A stretch of 64,000 nucleotides of DNA from Desulfobulbus sp. Tol-SR (GTDB lineage: Bacteria; Desulfobacterota; Desulfobulbia; Desulfobulbales; Desulfocapsaceae): contig JROS01000055.1 in the NCBI GenBank assembly GCA_000769715.1, positions 81,159 to 145,158 on the forward strand, given 5' to 3'. Under the pieces are notes generated by a model, which saw only the letters and a program-made list of their open reading frames with translations, was not told the origin of the DNA and searched no databases. The position numbers and the translations under genes are program-made. Numbering within the stretch: the first letter of the stretch is position 1; each line of letters starts with the position of its first letter. Shown in pieces: positions 18,835 to 27,806 of the stretch.

Positions 18835-20973
18835 TCAGCCGAGATGGAAGAAGCTGCCGATCTGGAACACCAGCACGGCAAGGGTGAAGGCGAAGACGGT
18901 ATTGAAGCCGATCGAGAACAGGGCCCATCGCCATGACGCCTCCCGGGCGATGCAGACCACGGTGACGAAACAGGGGGCATAGAACATGATGAAGACCAGG
19001 GCGGCGACCGCTACCACCCGGTTCCAGTTCGCGTCCTTTTTGAGACGCTCGCCGAGCGAATCCGTTTGTTCCGTATCCACCTCCCCCATCGAGTAGGCAG
19101 TGCCAAGCGTCGAGATGATGACCTCCTTGGCGGCGAACCCGCCGATCAGGGCGATATTGGTGCGCCAGTCGAAACCGGCGAGGTGTGATACCTTCCCGAT
19201 GGCGGTGCCGATCCTGCCGGCGAGCGAATGGCGCAACGCCTCCTCGGCCTGCCGTTTGTCGATTTCCAGCAACTTCCCGGCGGCAACATTCTGCCGCATC
19301 GCCGCGTAGCCGGCCACCCGATCTGCCGGGAGTTGCGGGAAGGTCATCATTGCCCACAGCAGGATCGAGATCCCGAGAATGACCGTCCCCGCCTTTTTGA
19401 TGTACTGCCAGGTCCGCTCCCAGGTGTGAATGAGCAGACCGCGCAGCGTGGGAAAGCGGTAGGGCGGCAGTTCCATGACGAAGGGCGTCGGGGCCCCGCG
19501 CAGCACCGTCGAGCGCAGCAGCCTGGCGGCGAGCAGGGCGACGATCCAGGCCAGCATGGTGAAGAGGAACATATACTGGGCCTTGTTTTCGCTGAAGAAG
19601 GCGCCGATCAGCAGGGCCAGTACCGGCATCTTGGCACCGCAATTCATGAACGGGACCGTCAGCAGGGTCGCCATCCGCTCCTTCGGCGAACGCAGGGTGC
19701 GGGTGGCCATGACCCCGGGGACGGCGCAGCCGCCGGCAATACCGCCGGAGACGATGAACGGCATCACCGAGGAGCCGTGCAGGCCGAAGATCCTGAAGAC
19801 CCGGTCCATCATGTAGGCAACCCGGGCGAGGTAGCCCGAGTCCTCGAGGATGGCGATGGCGAAAAACATGAACATGATCAGCGGCACAAAACCGAGCACC
19901 CCGCCGACGCCGTCGATGACACCGGAGATGACGAGGGATTTGAGGAGTCCGTCGGGGAGGATCGTCTCGATCGAGGCGGAGAGCCAGCCGAAGAAATCCT
20001 CGAGCAGGGCCACCGGCCATTCGCTCCAGGAGAAGGTGAACTGGTAGACCCCGAACAGGATCGCCAGCATGATCACCGGTCCGATCAGGCGGTTGGTGAG
20101 CACCTTGTCGATCCGGTCGGAGGTGTAGAGGCGGTCGGTGTCGAACTGGTGGGTCACCACCCCCTGGCGGAGGATCGACTTGATGTAACCATAGCGGTGG
20201 TCGGCGATGATCGCTTCCGGATAGACATCGAGCGTCCTGGTCGTGTGTTCGCCGACCTTGCTGACAATGGCTTCAAGCTCGGAGGCGGTCGCCGGGTCGG
20301 TGTCGCTGCCCTTGGCCACGATCTGTTCGTCGTTCTCGAGGTACTTGATGGCGACGTATCGCGGCGGGTACAGCCCGTCGAGGAAGTGCGCCGCCTCGAT
20401 CCTCGTCACCAGCGCGGCGACTGCGGCATCGAGGTCGTCGCCGTAGGAGATGTCGCGTGGCTGCCATGGCAGCTTTTTCCCGGCCAGGGCGAGGGCCTCG
20501 TCGATCAGTTTGTCCTTGCCGAAGCCGGAGCGGGCGATGATCGGCACGACGGGAACTCCCAGGAGTTCGGCCAGTTTTTCGGCCTTGATCTCGATCCCGC
20601 GATCCCGCGCCACATCGATCATGTTCAGGGCGATGACCAGCGGCACGCCGAGTTCGAGGAACTGGCAGGTCAGATAGAGGTTGCGCTCGAGGTTGGAGGC
20701 ATCGACGATGTTGATGACGACCTCCGGGCGGTGGCTGATCAGGTAATCGCGGGCAACCAGTTCCTCGACCGAGTAGGCGGTCATCGAGTAGGTGCCGGGG
20801 AGATCGGTGATGGTGATCCTCGTTCCCTTGTGGTCGAGTAATCCTTCCTTGTGGTCGACGGTGATGCCGGGGTAGTTGCCGACGTGCTGCCGGGCACCGG
20901 TAAGCTGGTTGAACAGGGTGGTTTTGCCGGCGTTGGGGTTGCCCGCGAGGGCCATGATGGCTTGTCTGGTCAT
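18835..20973 (-). CDS. feoB: ferrous iron transporter FeoB
   Basis: 712 residues. The N-terminal G domain has G1 GNPNAGKTT, the switch region NYPGITVDHKEG, G3 DLPG and G4 NMID. A helical spacer follows, then the membrane part with two Gate domains carrying SGGIAGGCAVPGVMATRTL and MNCGAKMPVLALLIGAFF. It imports Fe2+ through the inner membrane. It lies downstream of feoA (51-base gap) and a Cys-rich membrane peptide, forming the usual Feo operon. Confidence 0.97.
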   Translation of the reverse strand: MTRQAIMALAGNPNAGKTTLFNQLTGARQHVGNYPGITVDHKEGLLDHKGTRITITDLPGTYSMTAYSVEELVARDYLISHRPEVVINIVDASNLERNLYLTCQFLELGVPLVIALNMIDVARDRGIEIKAEKLAELLGVPVVPIIARSGFGKDKLIDEALALAGKKLPWQPRDISYGDDLDAAVAALVTRIEAAHFLDGLYPPRYVAIKYLENDEQIVAKGSDTDPATASELEAIVSKVGEHTTRTLDVYPEAIIADHRYGYIKSILRQGVVTHQFDTDRLYTSDRIDKVLTNRLIGPVIMLAILFGVYQFTFSWSEWPVALLEDFFGWLSASIETILPDGLLKSLVISGVIDGVGGVLGFVPLIMFMFFAIAILEDSGYLARVAYMMDRVFRIFGLHGSSVMPFIVSGGIAGGCAVPGVMATRTLRSPKERMATLLTVPFMNCGAKMPVLALLIGAFFSENKAQYMFLFTMLAWIVALLAARLLRSTVLRGAPTPFVMELPPYRFPTLRGLLIHTWERTWQYIKKAGTVILGISILLWAMMTFPQLPADRVAGYAAMRQNVAAGKLLEIDKRQAEEALRHSLAGRIGTAIGKVSHLAGFDWRTNIALIGGFAAKEVIISTLGTAYSMGEVDTEQTDSLGERLKKDANWNRVVAVAALVFIMFYAPCFVTVVCIAREASWRWALFSIGFNTVFAFTLAVLVFQIGSFFHLG

Positions 20974-21024
20974 GAATTCCCGGAGATGCGTCAGAAGGAA
21001 AGGGTATGAGTGCGGGGAGAGAGC

Positions 21025-21258
21025 CTATTGGACCTCGACCTGGATATAGTCGGCTTCGCTGTTGCGCAGGGTCAGGGTACCGTTCATGACCCTGATCGCC
21101 ACCGGGTCGTTCAGCGGCGCGCGCCCGTGGATGGTGATCTGCGCTCCCGGGATCAGGCCCATCTCCCGGATCCGGCGGCCGAGTTCACCGCCGACCTTGA
21201 CGGCGCGGATAATTCCCGTCTGTCCCTTCTGCATCTGCCTGAGGAGTATTGTCGGCAT
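21025..21258 (-). CDS. feoA: FeoA-domain protein of the feoAB operon
   Basis: 77 residues, a small SH3-like beta barrel: GQTGIIRAV, GGELGRRIREMGLIPGAQI, LRNSEADYIQVEV. FeoA stimulates FeoB-mediated iron uptake on the cytoplasmic side. The start at 21258 is chosen by AAGGA upstream; the longer frame (to 21342) lies inside the preceding gene. One base separates it from the Cys-rich membrane gene upstream and 51 bases separate it from feoB. Confidence 0.93.
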   Translation of the reverse strand: MPTILLRQMQKGQTGIIRAVKVGGELGRRIREMGLIPGAQITIHGRAPLNDPVAIRVMNGTLTLRNSEADYIQVEVQ

Positions 21259-21259
21259 A

Positions 21260-21439
21260 TCAGTTCCTTGATTCGGGCTGTTTTCGGTTGTCACAAATCG
21301 AGTCGCAGCCGGCGCAACCGCAGCCGCAGGCGATAGCGGCACCGGGCCTGACCGCCGCCCGCCATTGCCGGAAAATCCTGCGTCCGATAAAGAAAGCGGC
21401 TGTCGCGATGATCAGCCAGATAATAATGTTCTGCCACAT
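21260..21439 (-). CDS. FeoB-associated Cys-rich membrane protein
   Basis: 59 residues. One membrane helix (WQNIIIWLIIATAAFFIG) is followed by a basic linker and a cysteine cluster CGCGCAGCDSIC. This is the layout of the small FeoB-associated Cys-rich proteins that take the place of FeoC in many anaerobes, where a metal or redox-sensing role has been proposed. GGAGGG precedes the ATG at 21439. It heads the transcript with feoA and feoB, and a TTAGG-type inverted repeat lies 26 bases upstream. Confidence 0.85.
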   Translation of the reverse strand: MWQNIIIWLIIATAAFFIGRRIFRQWRAAVRPGAAIACGCGCAGCDSICDNRKQPESRN

Positions 21440-21464
21440 ATATTCCCTCCATCGTCCCTGTAAG

Positions 21465-21478
21465 TTAGGGGGTCCTAA
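21465..21478. promoter_or_regulatory. inverted repeat TTAGG-N4-CCTAA before the Cys-rich/feoAB unit
   Basis: Perfect 5-bp arms TTAGG and CCTAA spaced by GGGT. It lies 26 bases before the start codon, where it could cover the core promoter. A very similar site lies before the other feo unit (21870-21883). TTAGG half-sites are typical of DtxR/IdeR-type iron regulators, but the classical spacer is longer, so the regulator is uncertain. Confidence 0.5.
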
Positions 21479-21489
21479 TTGAATGGGCC

Positions 21490-21518
21490 AAAAAAAAGAG
21501 CCCGCGACTACAGGCTCT
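21490..21518 (-). terminator. intrinsic terminator of the upstream feoA-like gene
   Basis: Read on the minus strand: AGAGCC, a 10-base loop, GGCTCT and then at least seven T. It ends the single-gene transcript of the second feoA (21531-21842) and so separates it from the Cys-rich/feoA/feoB operon. Confidence 0.8.
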
Positions 21519-21530
21519 GCACAGTGCTGG

Positions 21531-21842
21531 TTACAGGGCGGTGACGAGTATATTGTCACTGACGCTGTTGTCGAGACTTATCGTTCCCCCTTCGATCTTG
21601 AGGATGCATTGGCTGCCGTTCTCCGGACAGATGACCTCCGCCTCGATGCCTGGGTAGACGCCCATCGAGGCCATCCGGGCACACAGCCGTCGGTCGCCGG
21701 TGACCTTGCAGATGCGGATCCGACCGGTCCTTCCCTTCTGTGACAGCGGTGCGACGCTTTCGGAGCATTTCTCTTTCCCCCAGCAATTCCGCACCCTGTT
21801 GGCCAAACAGTGACAACCGTGGTGTAAGTCTCTCAGATCCAT
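21531..21842 (-). CDS. feoA: second FeoA-domain protein with N-terminal cysteine cluster
   Basis: 103 residues. The C-terminal 70 form a FeoA fold (KGRTGRIRICKVTGDRR, MASMGVYPGIEAEV, ISLDNSVSDNILV). The N-terminus is unusual, with His and Cys residues (HHGCHCLANRVRNCWGKEKC) that could bind a metal. The start at 21842 is decided by GGAG six bases upstream; another ATG at 21854 has no Shine-Dalgarno sequence. It has its own terminator. Two FeoA proteins beside one FeoB are common in Desulfobacterota. Confidence 0.85.
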   Translation of the reverse strand: MDLRDLHHGCHCLANRVRNCWGKEKCSESVAPLSQKGRTGRIRICKVTGDRRLCARMASMGVYPGIEAEVICPENGSQCILKIEGGTISLDNSVSDNILVTAL

Positions 21843-21869
21843 GTCGGTCTCCATCTTGAAAAGATGTTA

Positions 21870-21883
21870 TTAGGTACACCAAA
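21870..21883. promoter_or_regulatory. imperfect inverted repeat TTAGGT-AC-ACCAAA before the second feoA
   Basis: 14 bp with one mismatch against TTAGGT/ACCTAA. It has the same 14-bp size and TTAGG half-site as the site at 21465-21478. A TTGACT (-35-like, minus strand, 21894-21899) lies just upstream of it in the direction of transcription, so a protein bound here would block the promoter. Confidence 0.4.
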
Positions 21884-21961
21884 CATTAGTCACAGTCAAC
21901 AGATATTTCAAGAAGGCGGAATAAAATCAGGTGTGTCTAAAATATCCGGATTTGGTTGAGG

Positions 21962-22045
21962 CCGGCAACCCCGCATTCAGCGACTATGCGGGGGCAACGG
22001 CGTTGCCGGGATTGATGCAAGTGGATTCAATCGCATCAATCCCGG
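21962..22045. repeat. nested inverted repeats downstream of glnS
   Basis: Two adjoining structures. (a) CCGGCAAC at 21962-21969 pairs with GTTGCCGG at 22002-22009, enclosing CCCGCAT/ATGCGGG. (b) A perfect 13-bp stem, CCGGGATTGATGC at 22006-22018 with its complement at 22033-22045 and a 14-base loop. The two share bases, so they are alternative folds. They lie just past the glnS stop codon and probably shape the 3' end of its message, but there is no clear T-tract. Confidence 0.6.
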
Positions 22046-22058
22046 CGGGGAGGAAGAA

Positions 22059-23753
22059 TCAGTCGAGCTTCTGCTGGGTCCTGGCCCAGGTGTCGCGCAG
22101 GGTGACGATCCGGTTGAAGACCGGTCTGCCGGGGGCCGAGTCGACGGTATCGGCACAGAAGTACCCCTGCCGCTCGAACTGCACCTGCGTGCCGGCGGCC
22201 AGCCCGGCCAGCGACGGTTCGGCCATGGCCGTTTCGATGGCGATGCGCGAGTGGGGATTGAGGTGCTGCTTGAAATTGATATCCTTGTCCGCCTCCGGAT
22301 TTTCGACGACAAACAGTCGATCGTAGAGTCGGACCTGACAGGGCAGGGCGTGACCGGCGGAGACCCAGTGGATGGTCCCCTTGACCTTGCGGCCGTCCGG
22401 GGCCGACCCGCCTCTGGTGGCGGGGTCGTAGGTGCAGTGGATCTCCCGGATCGCCCCGCCCTCGTCCTTGACGACCGAAGTGCAGGTGATCAGATAGCCG
22501 TAGCGCAGCCGGACCTCGCGGCCGGGGCCGAGGCGGTGGAATTTCGCCGGCGGGTTGTCCATGAAGTCCGCCCGTTCGATATAGAGTTCGCGCGAGAACG
22601 GCAGTTTGCGGCTGCCCATGGCCGGATCCTGGGGGTGATTGGCCGCCTCCAATTCCTCCGCCTGGTCCTCGGGATAGTTGTCGATGACGACCTTGACCGG
22701 GTCGAGGACGCACATCACCCGTGGGGCGGTGACGTTGAGGTCGTCGCGGACGGCGTTCTCGAGGACGGTCATGTCGATCCAGCTCTCCCGTTTGCCGAGG
22801 CCGATCTCGTTGCAGAAACTGCGGATCGCGGCCGGGGTGTAGCCCCGCCGTCGGAGCCCGGAGATGGTCAGCATCCGCGGGTCGTCCCAGCCGTCGACAT
22901 AGCCTTCCTTCACCAGCTGCAGCAGCTTGCGCTTGCTCATGACGGTGTAGGTCAGGTTGAGGCGGGCGAACTCGATCTGCTGGGGATGGCAGGGCGTCTG
23001 CAGAGTATCGAGGACCCAGTCGTAGAGCGGCCGGTGATCCTCGAACTCGAGGGTGCAGAGGGAGTGGGTGATCCCTTCGATGGCATCGGACAGGCAGTGG
23101 GTGTAATCGTACATCGGGTAGATGCACCAGGTGTCGCCGGTCCGGTGGTGCGGCACCTTGAGAATCCGGTAGATGACCGGGTCGCGCAGGTTGAGGTTGG
23201 GGGAGGCCATGTCGATTCTGGCCCGCAGGACATGGCTGCCCTCTGCGAACTCGCCGTTTCGCATGCGCTGGAAGAGATCGAGGCTGTCCTCGACGCTGCG
23301 ATTGCGCCACGGGCTCTCCCGCCCCGGTTCGGTCAGGGTGCCGCGGTACTCCCGGATGGCCTCGGCCGACAGCTCGCAGACATAGGCCTTGCCGAGCCGG
23401 ATGAGCTGCAGGGCAAAGTCGTAGAGGGCGGGAAAATAGTCGGAGGCGTAGAACAGCTTGTCGTGCCAGTCGAAACCGAGCCACCTGACATCGCGCATGA
23501 TCGACTCGACGTAGGCGACCTCTTCCTTGCTCGGGTTGGTATCGTCGAAGCGCATGTGGCAGACGCCGTTGTTTTCCAGGGCGATGCCGAAATTGAGGCA
23601 GATCGACTTGGCATGACCGATGTGGAGAAAGCCGTTCGGCTCCGGCGGGAACCGGGTCACCGTGGTCCGGTGTTTGCCGGTCCGGAGATCGTCGGCAATG
23701 ATCTGCCGGATGAAATCGATGGGTCTGCTGGCTGTTTTCTCTGGAGTGTCCAT
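22059..23753 (-). CDS. glnS: glutaminyl-tRNA synthetase
   Basis: 564 residues, near the 554 of E. coli GlnRS. Class I synthetase: the HIGH motif is in [21 protein letters not shown], the KMSKS equivalent is VMSKRKL, and the GlnRS-specific LRFDDTNP-type motif appears as [13 protein letters not shown] two-barrel anticodon-binding C-terminus follows ([12 protein letters not shown], and [12 protein letters not shown]). It attaches Gln to tRNA-Gln, and a tRNA-Gln(UUG) gene is at 28694. gltX lies 34 bases upstream on the same strand. Confidence 0.97.
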   Translation of the reverse strand: MDTPEKTASRPIDFIRQIIADDLRTGKHRTTVTRFPPEPNGFLHIGHAKSICLNFGIALENNGVCHMRFDDTNPSKEEVAYVESIMRDVRWLGFDWHDKLFYASDYFPALYDFALQLIRLGKAYVCELSAEAIREYRGTLTEPGRESPWRNRSVEDSLDLFQRMRNGEFAEGSHVLRARIDMASPNLNLRDPVIYRILKVPHHRTGDTWCIYPMYDYTHCLSDAIEGITHSLCTLEFEDHRPLYDWVLDTLQTPCHPQQIEFARLNLTYTVMSKRKLLQLVKEGYVDGWDDPRMLTISGLRRRGYTPAAIRSFCNEIGLGKRESWIDMTVLENAVRDDLNVTAPRVMCVLDPVKVVIDNYPEDQAEELEAANHPQDPAMGSRKLPFSRELYIERADFMDNPPAKFHRLGPGREVRLRYGYLITCTSVVKDEGGAIREIHCTYDPATRGGSAPDGRKVKGTIHWVSAGHALPCQVRLYDRLFVVENPEADKDINFKQHLNPHSRIAIETAMAEPSLAGLAAGTQVQFERQGYFCADTVDSAPGRPVFNRIVTLRDTWARTQQKLD

Positions 23754-23787
23754 GTCGATGTGTATTTGCTGGGGCTGAGGGTAGAGG

Positions 23788-25272
23788 TCAAGGAGCCGGG
23801 AAAAAGCGGGTGATGTTGCGCATCCGCCTGACGACCCGGTCCCTGCCGATGACCGGCAGGATCTCGAACATCGATGGCCCGGCCAGCTGGCCGGTGACGA
23901 CGGTCCGCATGGCGTTGATCAGCACGCCCGGCTTGATGTCGAGTTCCTCGGCCATCTCGCGGGCGACCCGCTCGGTCTCGACGGCGTCGAAGGTCTCCAA
24001 CTGCTCATAGCGGTCGGCAAGGGCCGGCAGCCAGGTCGCCAGGTCGGGAAACTTCAGGACGTTTTTCTGCAGCGGCTTGTCGTCGACGGTGAAATCGTCG
24101 GCAAAGTAGGCCCGGCCGAGGCTGGTAAAGTCCTTCAGCGTGTGGAAGCGGTCGCGAATCAGATCGATGGTGTGGAGAAACCACTCCTGCCGTGCACCGG
24201 CCCAGGCGTCATCCCACAGTCCCGCCGCCTCGAGCTCCTTTTGCACCATCGGCGCCAGGTCGGCGATCGGCATGGTCCGCAGGTAGTGCTCGTTGATGGC
24301 GATGGCCTTCGGGTCGGTGAAGAACTTCGGGTCGTCGCGGCGGAAGTTGAAGACGGCGCTGGAGCGGTTGATCCGTTCGAGGGTGAAGGCCTCGATCAGT
24401 TCCTCCCGGGAGAAGATCTCCCGGTCGTTGCCGGGCGACCAGCCGAGAAGGACGAGAAAGTTGTTGAAGGCCCAGGGGATGAAGCCGTGGTCACGGTAGA
24501 AATGGACGGCGACGATCTCGCCGTGGCTGCGCTTGGAGATCTTCGCCTTCTTGTTGTCGAGGGTCAGCGGGATGTGGGCGAAGACCGGCAGCGGCGCCTC
24601 CAGGGCCTCATAGAGCAGGACCTGGCGGATCGTGTTGGTCATGTGGTCCTGACCGCGGATGATGTGGGTGATGCGATCGCGGATGTCGTCGACGACGTTG
24701 GACAGGAGGTACAGCGGTTTGCCGTTGGAGCGGAGGATGACGAAGTCGTCCACCTCCCGGTAGTCGCATTCGATCCGGCCCATGACCTTGTCGTCGTAGC
24801 CGAGCAGGCCCTGGCGGTCAGGCACCTTGAAGCGGATGACCGAGGGCAGTCCGGCCGCCTCTTTCTCCGCCACCTGCTGAGGCGTCAGGTTGCGGCAGGT
24901 CCGGTCGTAGCCGAGCGCCTGTTTGGCGGCGAGCGCCTTCTCCCGCTTGGCATCGAGCTCCTCCTTGGTGCAGAAGCAGCGGTAGGCCCGGCCGGCCTGC
25001 AGCAGTTTTTCGGCGGCAGCCACGTGGTCGGCGGTGAAATCGGTCTGGAAGTACGGGCCTTCATCGTAGGTGATACCCAGCCATTCCAGACCCTCCATGA
25101 TACCGCGAATCGATTCCTCGGTCGAACGCTCGGCATCGGTATCCTCGATCCTCAGGATCAGCTTGCCGCCGGTTTTTTTGACGTACAGCCAGTTATACAG
25201 TGCCGTGCGGGCCCCGCCGATGTGCAGATAACCGGTGGGGCTCGGGGGAAAACGCAGTCGTGTTTCAGTCAT
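23788..25272 (-). CDS. gltX: glutamyl-tRNA synthetase
   Basis: 494 residues. HIGH-type motif in [26 protein letters not shown] equivalent in [12 protein letters not shown], and [17 protein letters not shown] is typical of GluRS. The C-terminal helical anticodon-binding cage ends in a segment ([24 protein letters not shown]) used by discriminating enzymes. The presence of GlnRS in the same operon implies that this GluRS need not charge tRNA-Gln. AAGGAG lies 7 bases before the ATG at 25272. Confidence 0.97.
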   Translation of the reverse strand: MTETRLRFPPSPTGYLHIGGARTALYNWLYVKKTGGKLILRIEDTDAERSTEESIRGIMEGLEWLGITYDEGPYFQTDFTADHVAAAEKLLQAGRAYRCFCTKEELDAKREKALAAKQALGYDRTCRNLTPQQVAEKEAAGLPSVIRFKVPDRQGLLGYDDKVMGRIECDYREVDDFVILRSNGKPLYLLSNVVDDIRDRITHIIRGQDHMTNTIRQVLLYEALEAPLPVFAHIPLTLDNKKAKISKRSHGEIVAVHFYRDHGFIPWAFNNFLVLLGWSPGNDREIFSREELIEAFTLERINRSSAVFNFRRDDPKFFTDPKAIAINEHYLRTMPIADLAPMVQKELEAAGLWDDAWAGARQEWFLHTIDLIRDRFHTLKDFTSLGRAYFADDFTVDDKPLQKNVLKFPDLATWLPALADRYEQLETFDAVETERVAREMAEELDIKPGVLINAMRTVVTGQLAGPSMFEILPVIGRDRVVRRMRNITRFFPAP

Positions 25273-25781
25273 CAACAACTCCTTTTCGGAAACATCAGGC
25301 GACCATCGCCGGACCAGGTATCAATGCAGGCTCAGCGTCCGGCATTGCCTGTTGAATACAAATATTGGTATTCTCTATCGGATTCGCAATCCATGGGATG
25401 ACAATTCCTGCCGATCCGGGCGCTGCCCGTGGCAAACGAAATAGTCGGCCGCAGCCCCTGGAGGCGAATGCGTTATATCGTCTTCACTGGATTTGTTCAA
25501 GATAATCATTGCCTGGAATACTTTCCGGGCAGGCGGCGGCGATCCGGTTGCCGCTCTTTGCCGCTGCCGAGCGACGAAAATCCGTCGCCTCGCATTTTTA
25601 TTGTCCTCTTTCAAGGATATCATTATAATTACCAATTTTATCGGGCAAATAATTTCAGGAGACCTGCCCCGGTTTTTCAGGAAAAACGTGGGCGACATCC
25701 GGGGAGATTTGCGTACTTGCAGATGGAAGCAGCCTGTTCTGAGATCGGGCAGGCATACACAGCGGAGGAGAAGGAGCGGAG
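25273..25781. other. 509-base gap between divergent gltX and serA
   Basis: No convincing gene. It is locally AT-richer than its surroundings. The serA promoter at 25601-25629 is the only clear element. The gltX promoter must lie near 25290-25400, where the short inverted repeat AATAC-N8-GTATT (about 25355-25372) is seen. Open frames across it lack Shine-Dalgarno sequences and family character. Confidence 0.6.
25601..25629 (+). promoter_or_regulatory. sigma-70-type promoter for serA
   Basis: TTGTCC (25601-25606), a 17-base spacer and a perfect TATAAT (25624-25629). Predicted transcription start near 25636, giving a 5' leader of about 145 bases before the serA ATG. The leader has no clear attenuator. 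Confidence 0.65.
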
Positions 25782-27374
25782 ATGAAGGTACTGATCAGTG
25801 ACAATCTGTCGCCCGCGGGAGTCAAGATACTGGAGGCAGCCGGTCTTGAGGTGGATAGCATCCCAGGCCTGAAACCCGAGGAGCTGAAGAAGATCATCGG
25901 CAATTACGAGGGGCTGGTAATCCGCAGCGCCACCAAGGTCACGGCCGACCTGCTCGAGGCGGCCCACCGGCTCAAGGTCGTCGGCCGCGCCGGTATCGGC
26001 CTGGACAACGTCGATATCCCGGCTGCCAGCCAGAAGGGCATCGTCGTGATGAACGCCCCGAGCGGCAACGCCACCACCGCCGCCGAGCATGCAATCGCGA
26101 TGATGATGTCCCTGTCCCGCAACATCCCGCAGGCGACGGCCTCGATGAAGGCGGGCAAGTGGGAAAAGAAAAGTTTCATGGGCAGGGAATTGACCGGCAA
26201 GACCTTCGGTGTCGTCGGTATCGGCAGGATCGGCGGTATCGCCGCCAGCCGGGCCCAGGGACTGAAGATGAAGACCATCGCCTACGACCCCCATATGCCG
26301 AAGGAGATGGCGGAAAAGATCGGGGTCGAGCTGGTCGATCTGATGGAATTGGCGAACCGTGCCGATTATATCTCCGTCCATGTCCCGCTGACCAAGGAAA
26401 CCAGGAATCTGCTGTCCACCGACTTCTTCAAGGCGATGAGGAAGGATGCGATGTTCATCGACTGTGCCCGGGGCGGGGTCTGCGACGAGCAGGCGCTGTA
26501 CGAGGCGCTGGTCGACGGCGAGATCGCCGGGGCGGCGCTCGATGTCTTTGCCGGCGAACCGACCACGCTTGAAAACTGCCCGCTGCTAGGCCTGAAGAAC
26601 TTCATCTGCACGCCGCACCTGGGCGCTTCGACCAGCGAGGCCCAGGAAAACGTCGCCCTGATCATCGCCGAGCAGGTGGCCGACTATCTCCTTCGCGGCT
26701 CGGTCACCAACGCGGTCAATGTCCCATCGGTCAGTGCCGACGTCCTGGCCCAGGTCGGCCCCTATATCACCCTCGGCGAGATGCTGGGCTCCCTGCACAT
26801 GCAGATGGCGAAGGGAGGGGTGCAGGCGGTCAATATCGAATACAGCGGCCAGCTGGCGGATCTCAACACCGCTCCGGTGACTGTCGCCTTCCTCAAGGGC
26901 CTGTTCACCCCGATTCTCCAGGATGCGGTGAATTATGTCAATGCCCCGGTCATCGCCAAGGACCGTGGGATCAGGGTCATAGAGTCGAAGTCGGAAAAAG
27001 CCCATGACTTCAATAATGTTCTGTCGGTCAAGGTCGTGACCACCGAGGGAGAGAATGTCCTGGTCGGCACGGTATTCGGCAAGAACGAACCGCGTCTGGT
27101 CCGTCTCAATTCGTTCCGTCTGGAGGCGCTGCCTTCAGGTCCGATGCTGCTGGTCTACAACAAGGATGTCCCGGGCGTGATCGGCGCCCTCGGCACCACC
27201 CTCGGCCACGCCGGGGTCAATATCTCCCGCATGACCGTGGGGCGGGAAGAGGCGAGCAACCAGAATATCATTTTCCTCAGTACCGACGAATTGATCTCCC
27301 GGGAACTGCTCGCCAAGGTGCGGGAACTGGAACATATCGACGATGCGGTGGTTCTTGAATTGAACCGCTTCTAA
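25782..27374 (+). CDS. serA: D-3-phosphoglycerate dehydrogenase SerA
   Basis: 530 residues, the long form with an ASB (allosteric substrate-binding) domain and a C-terminal ACT domain. The NAD-binding loop is GVVGIGRIGG; catalytic Arg, Glu and His of the D-2-hydroxyacid dehydrogenases are in NCARGGVCDEQAL-type (here DCARGGVCDE), the Glu after it, and FICTPHLGAST. The ACT domain begins near residue 455 (LLVYNKDVPGVIGALG). It catalyses the first step of serine synthesis. A good ribosome site (GAAGGAGCGGAG) precedes the ATG. Confidence 0.97.
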   Translation: MKVLISDNLSPAGVKILEAAGLEVDSIPGLKPEELKKIIGNYEGLVIRSATKVTADLLEAAHRLKVVGRAGIGLDNVDIPAASQKGIVVMNAPSGNATTAAEHAIAMMMSLSRNIPQATASMKAGKWEKKSFMGRELTGKTFGVVGIGRIGGIAASRAQGLKMKTIAYDPHMPKEMAEKIGVELVDLMELANRADYISVHVPLTKETRNLLSTDFFKAMRKDAMFIDCARGGVCDEQALYEALVDGEIAGAALDVFAGEPTTLENCPLLGLKNFICTPHLGASTSEAQENVALIIAEQVADYLLRGSVTNAVNVPSVSADVLAQVGPYITLGEMLGSLHMQMAKGGVQAVNIEYSGQLADLNTAPVTVAFLKGLFTPILQDAVNYVNAPVIAKDRGIRVIESKSEKAHDFNNVLSVKVVTTEGENVLVGTVFGKNEPRLVRLNSFRLEALPSGPMLLVYNKDVPGVIGALGTTLGHAGVNISRMTVGREEASNQNIIFLSTDELISRELLAKVRELEHIDDAVVLELNRF

Positions 27375-27412
27375 AGACAATCCTGGCGCTTGCGGAAGGA
27401 GAGGACGGAATT

Positions 27413-27751
27413 ATGGAAGAACATGCGACGGCAAAGAACGGGCAGAAGGAAGATTGCCACTGTGAAGAAGGAAAGGTCCCGGATCGGCATGGGAAATGTG
27501 TCATGCCGGAAGTCACCTTTTCGGCCTTCATCATGTCTTTGAATACCTCCGTCCTCTACCATCTCGGGGAGATTGCCGATCCCGCTACCGGCAAGCGGGA
27601 GCCGGACTTCGAACTGGCGCGGCATGCGATCGACACCCTGGTCGTATTGGAACAGAAGACCAGAGGCAATCTCGAGAAGGATGAAGAGGAACTGCTGAAG
27701 AACATCATTTACGACGTGAAACTGCGGTTCGTCAAGGCGGTGAAACGATAG
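27413..27751 (+). CDS. DUF1844 domain protein
   Basis: 112 residues. After a short N-terminal part with Cys (DCHCEEGK, KCVMP) comes the DUF1844 core: VTFSAFIMSLNTSVLYHLGEI, then a helical part (ARHAIDTLVVLEQKTRGNL, LLKNIIYDVKLRFVKAVK). Function unknown. It is often found near central metabolic genes in delta-type proteobacteria. It sits 38 bases after serA and just before ispE and may belong to the same transcript. Confidence 0.85.
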   Translation: MEEHATAKNGQKEDCHCEEGKVPDRHGKCVMPEVTFSAFIMSLNTSVLYHLGEIADPATGKREPDFELARHAIDTLVVLEQKTRGNLEKDEEELLKNIIYDVKLRFVKAVKR

Positions 27752-27806
27752 CCGGTCAATTGACGGCGGATGAGTGGCGGTGCCGAGAGCTGCTGCCCGA
27801 CTCCCT

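Noticed and set aside
21840..21960. Fur box before the feo genes
   Set aside because: No 19-bp GATAAT-type repeat is present; the sites seen are TTAGG-type.
22251..23813. 520-codon open frame opposite glnS
   Set aside because: Antisense shadow of an unambiguous synthetase gene.
25429..25801. Several frames of 100-120 codons in the gltX-serA gap
   Set aside because: They overlap the clear serA promoter and ribosome site and show no motif.
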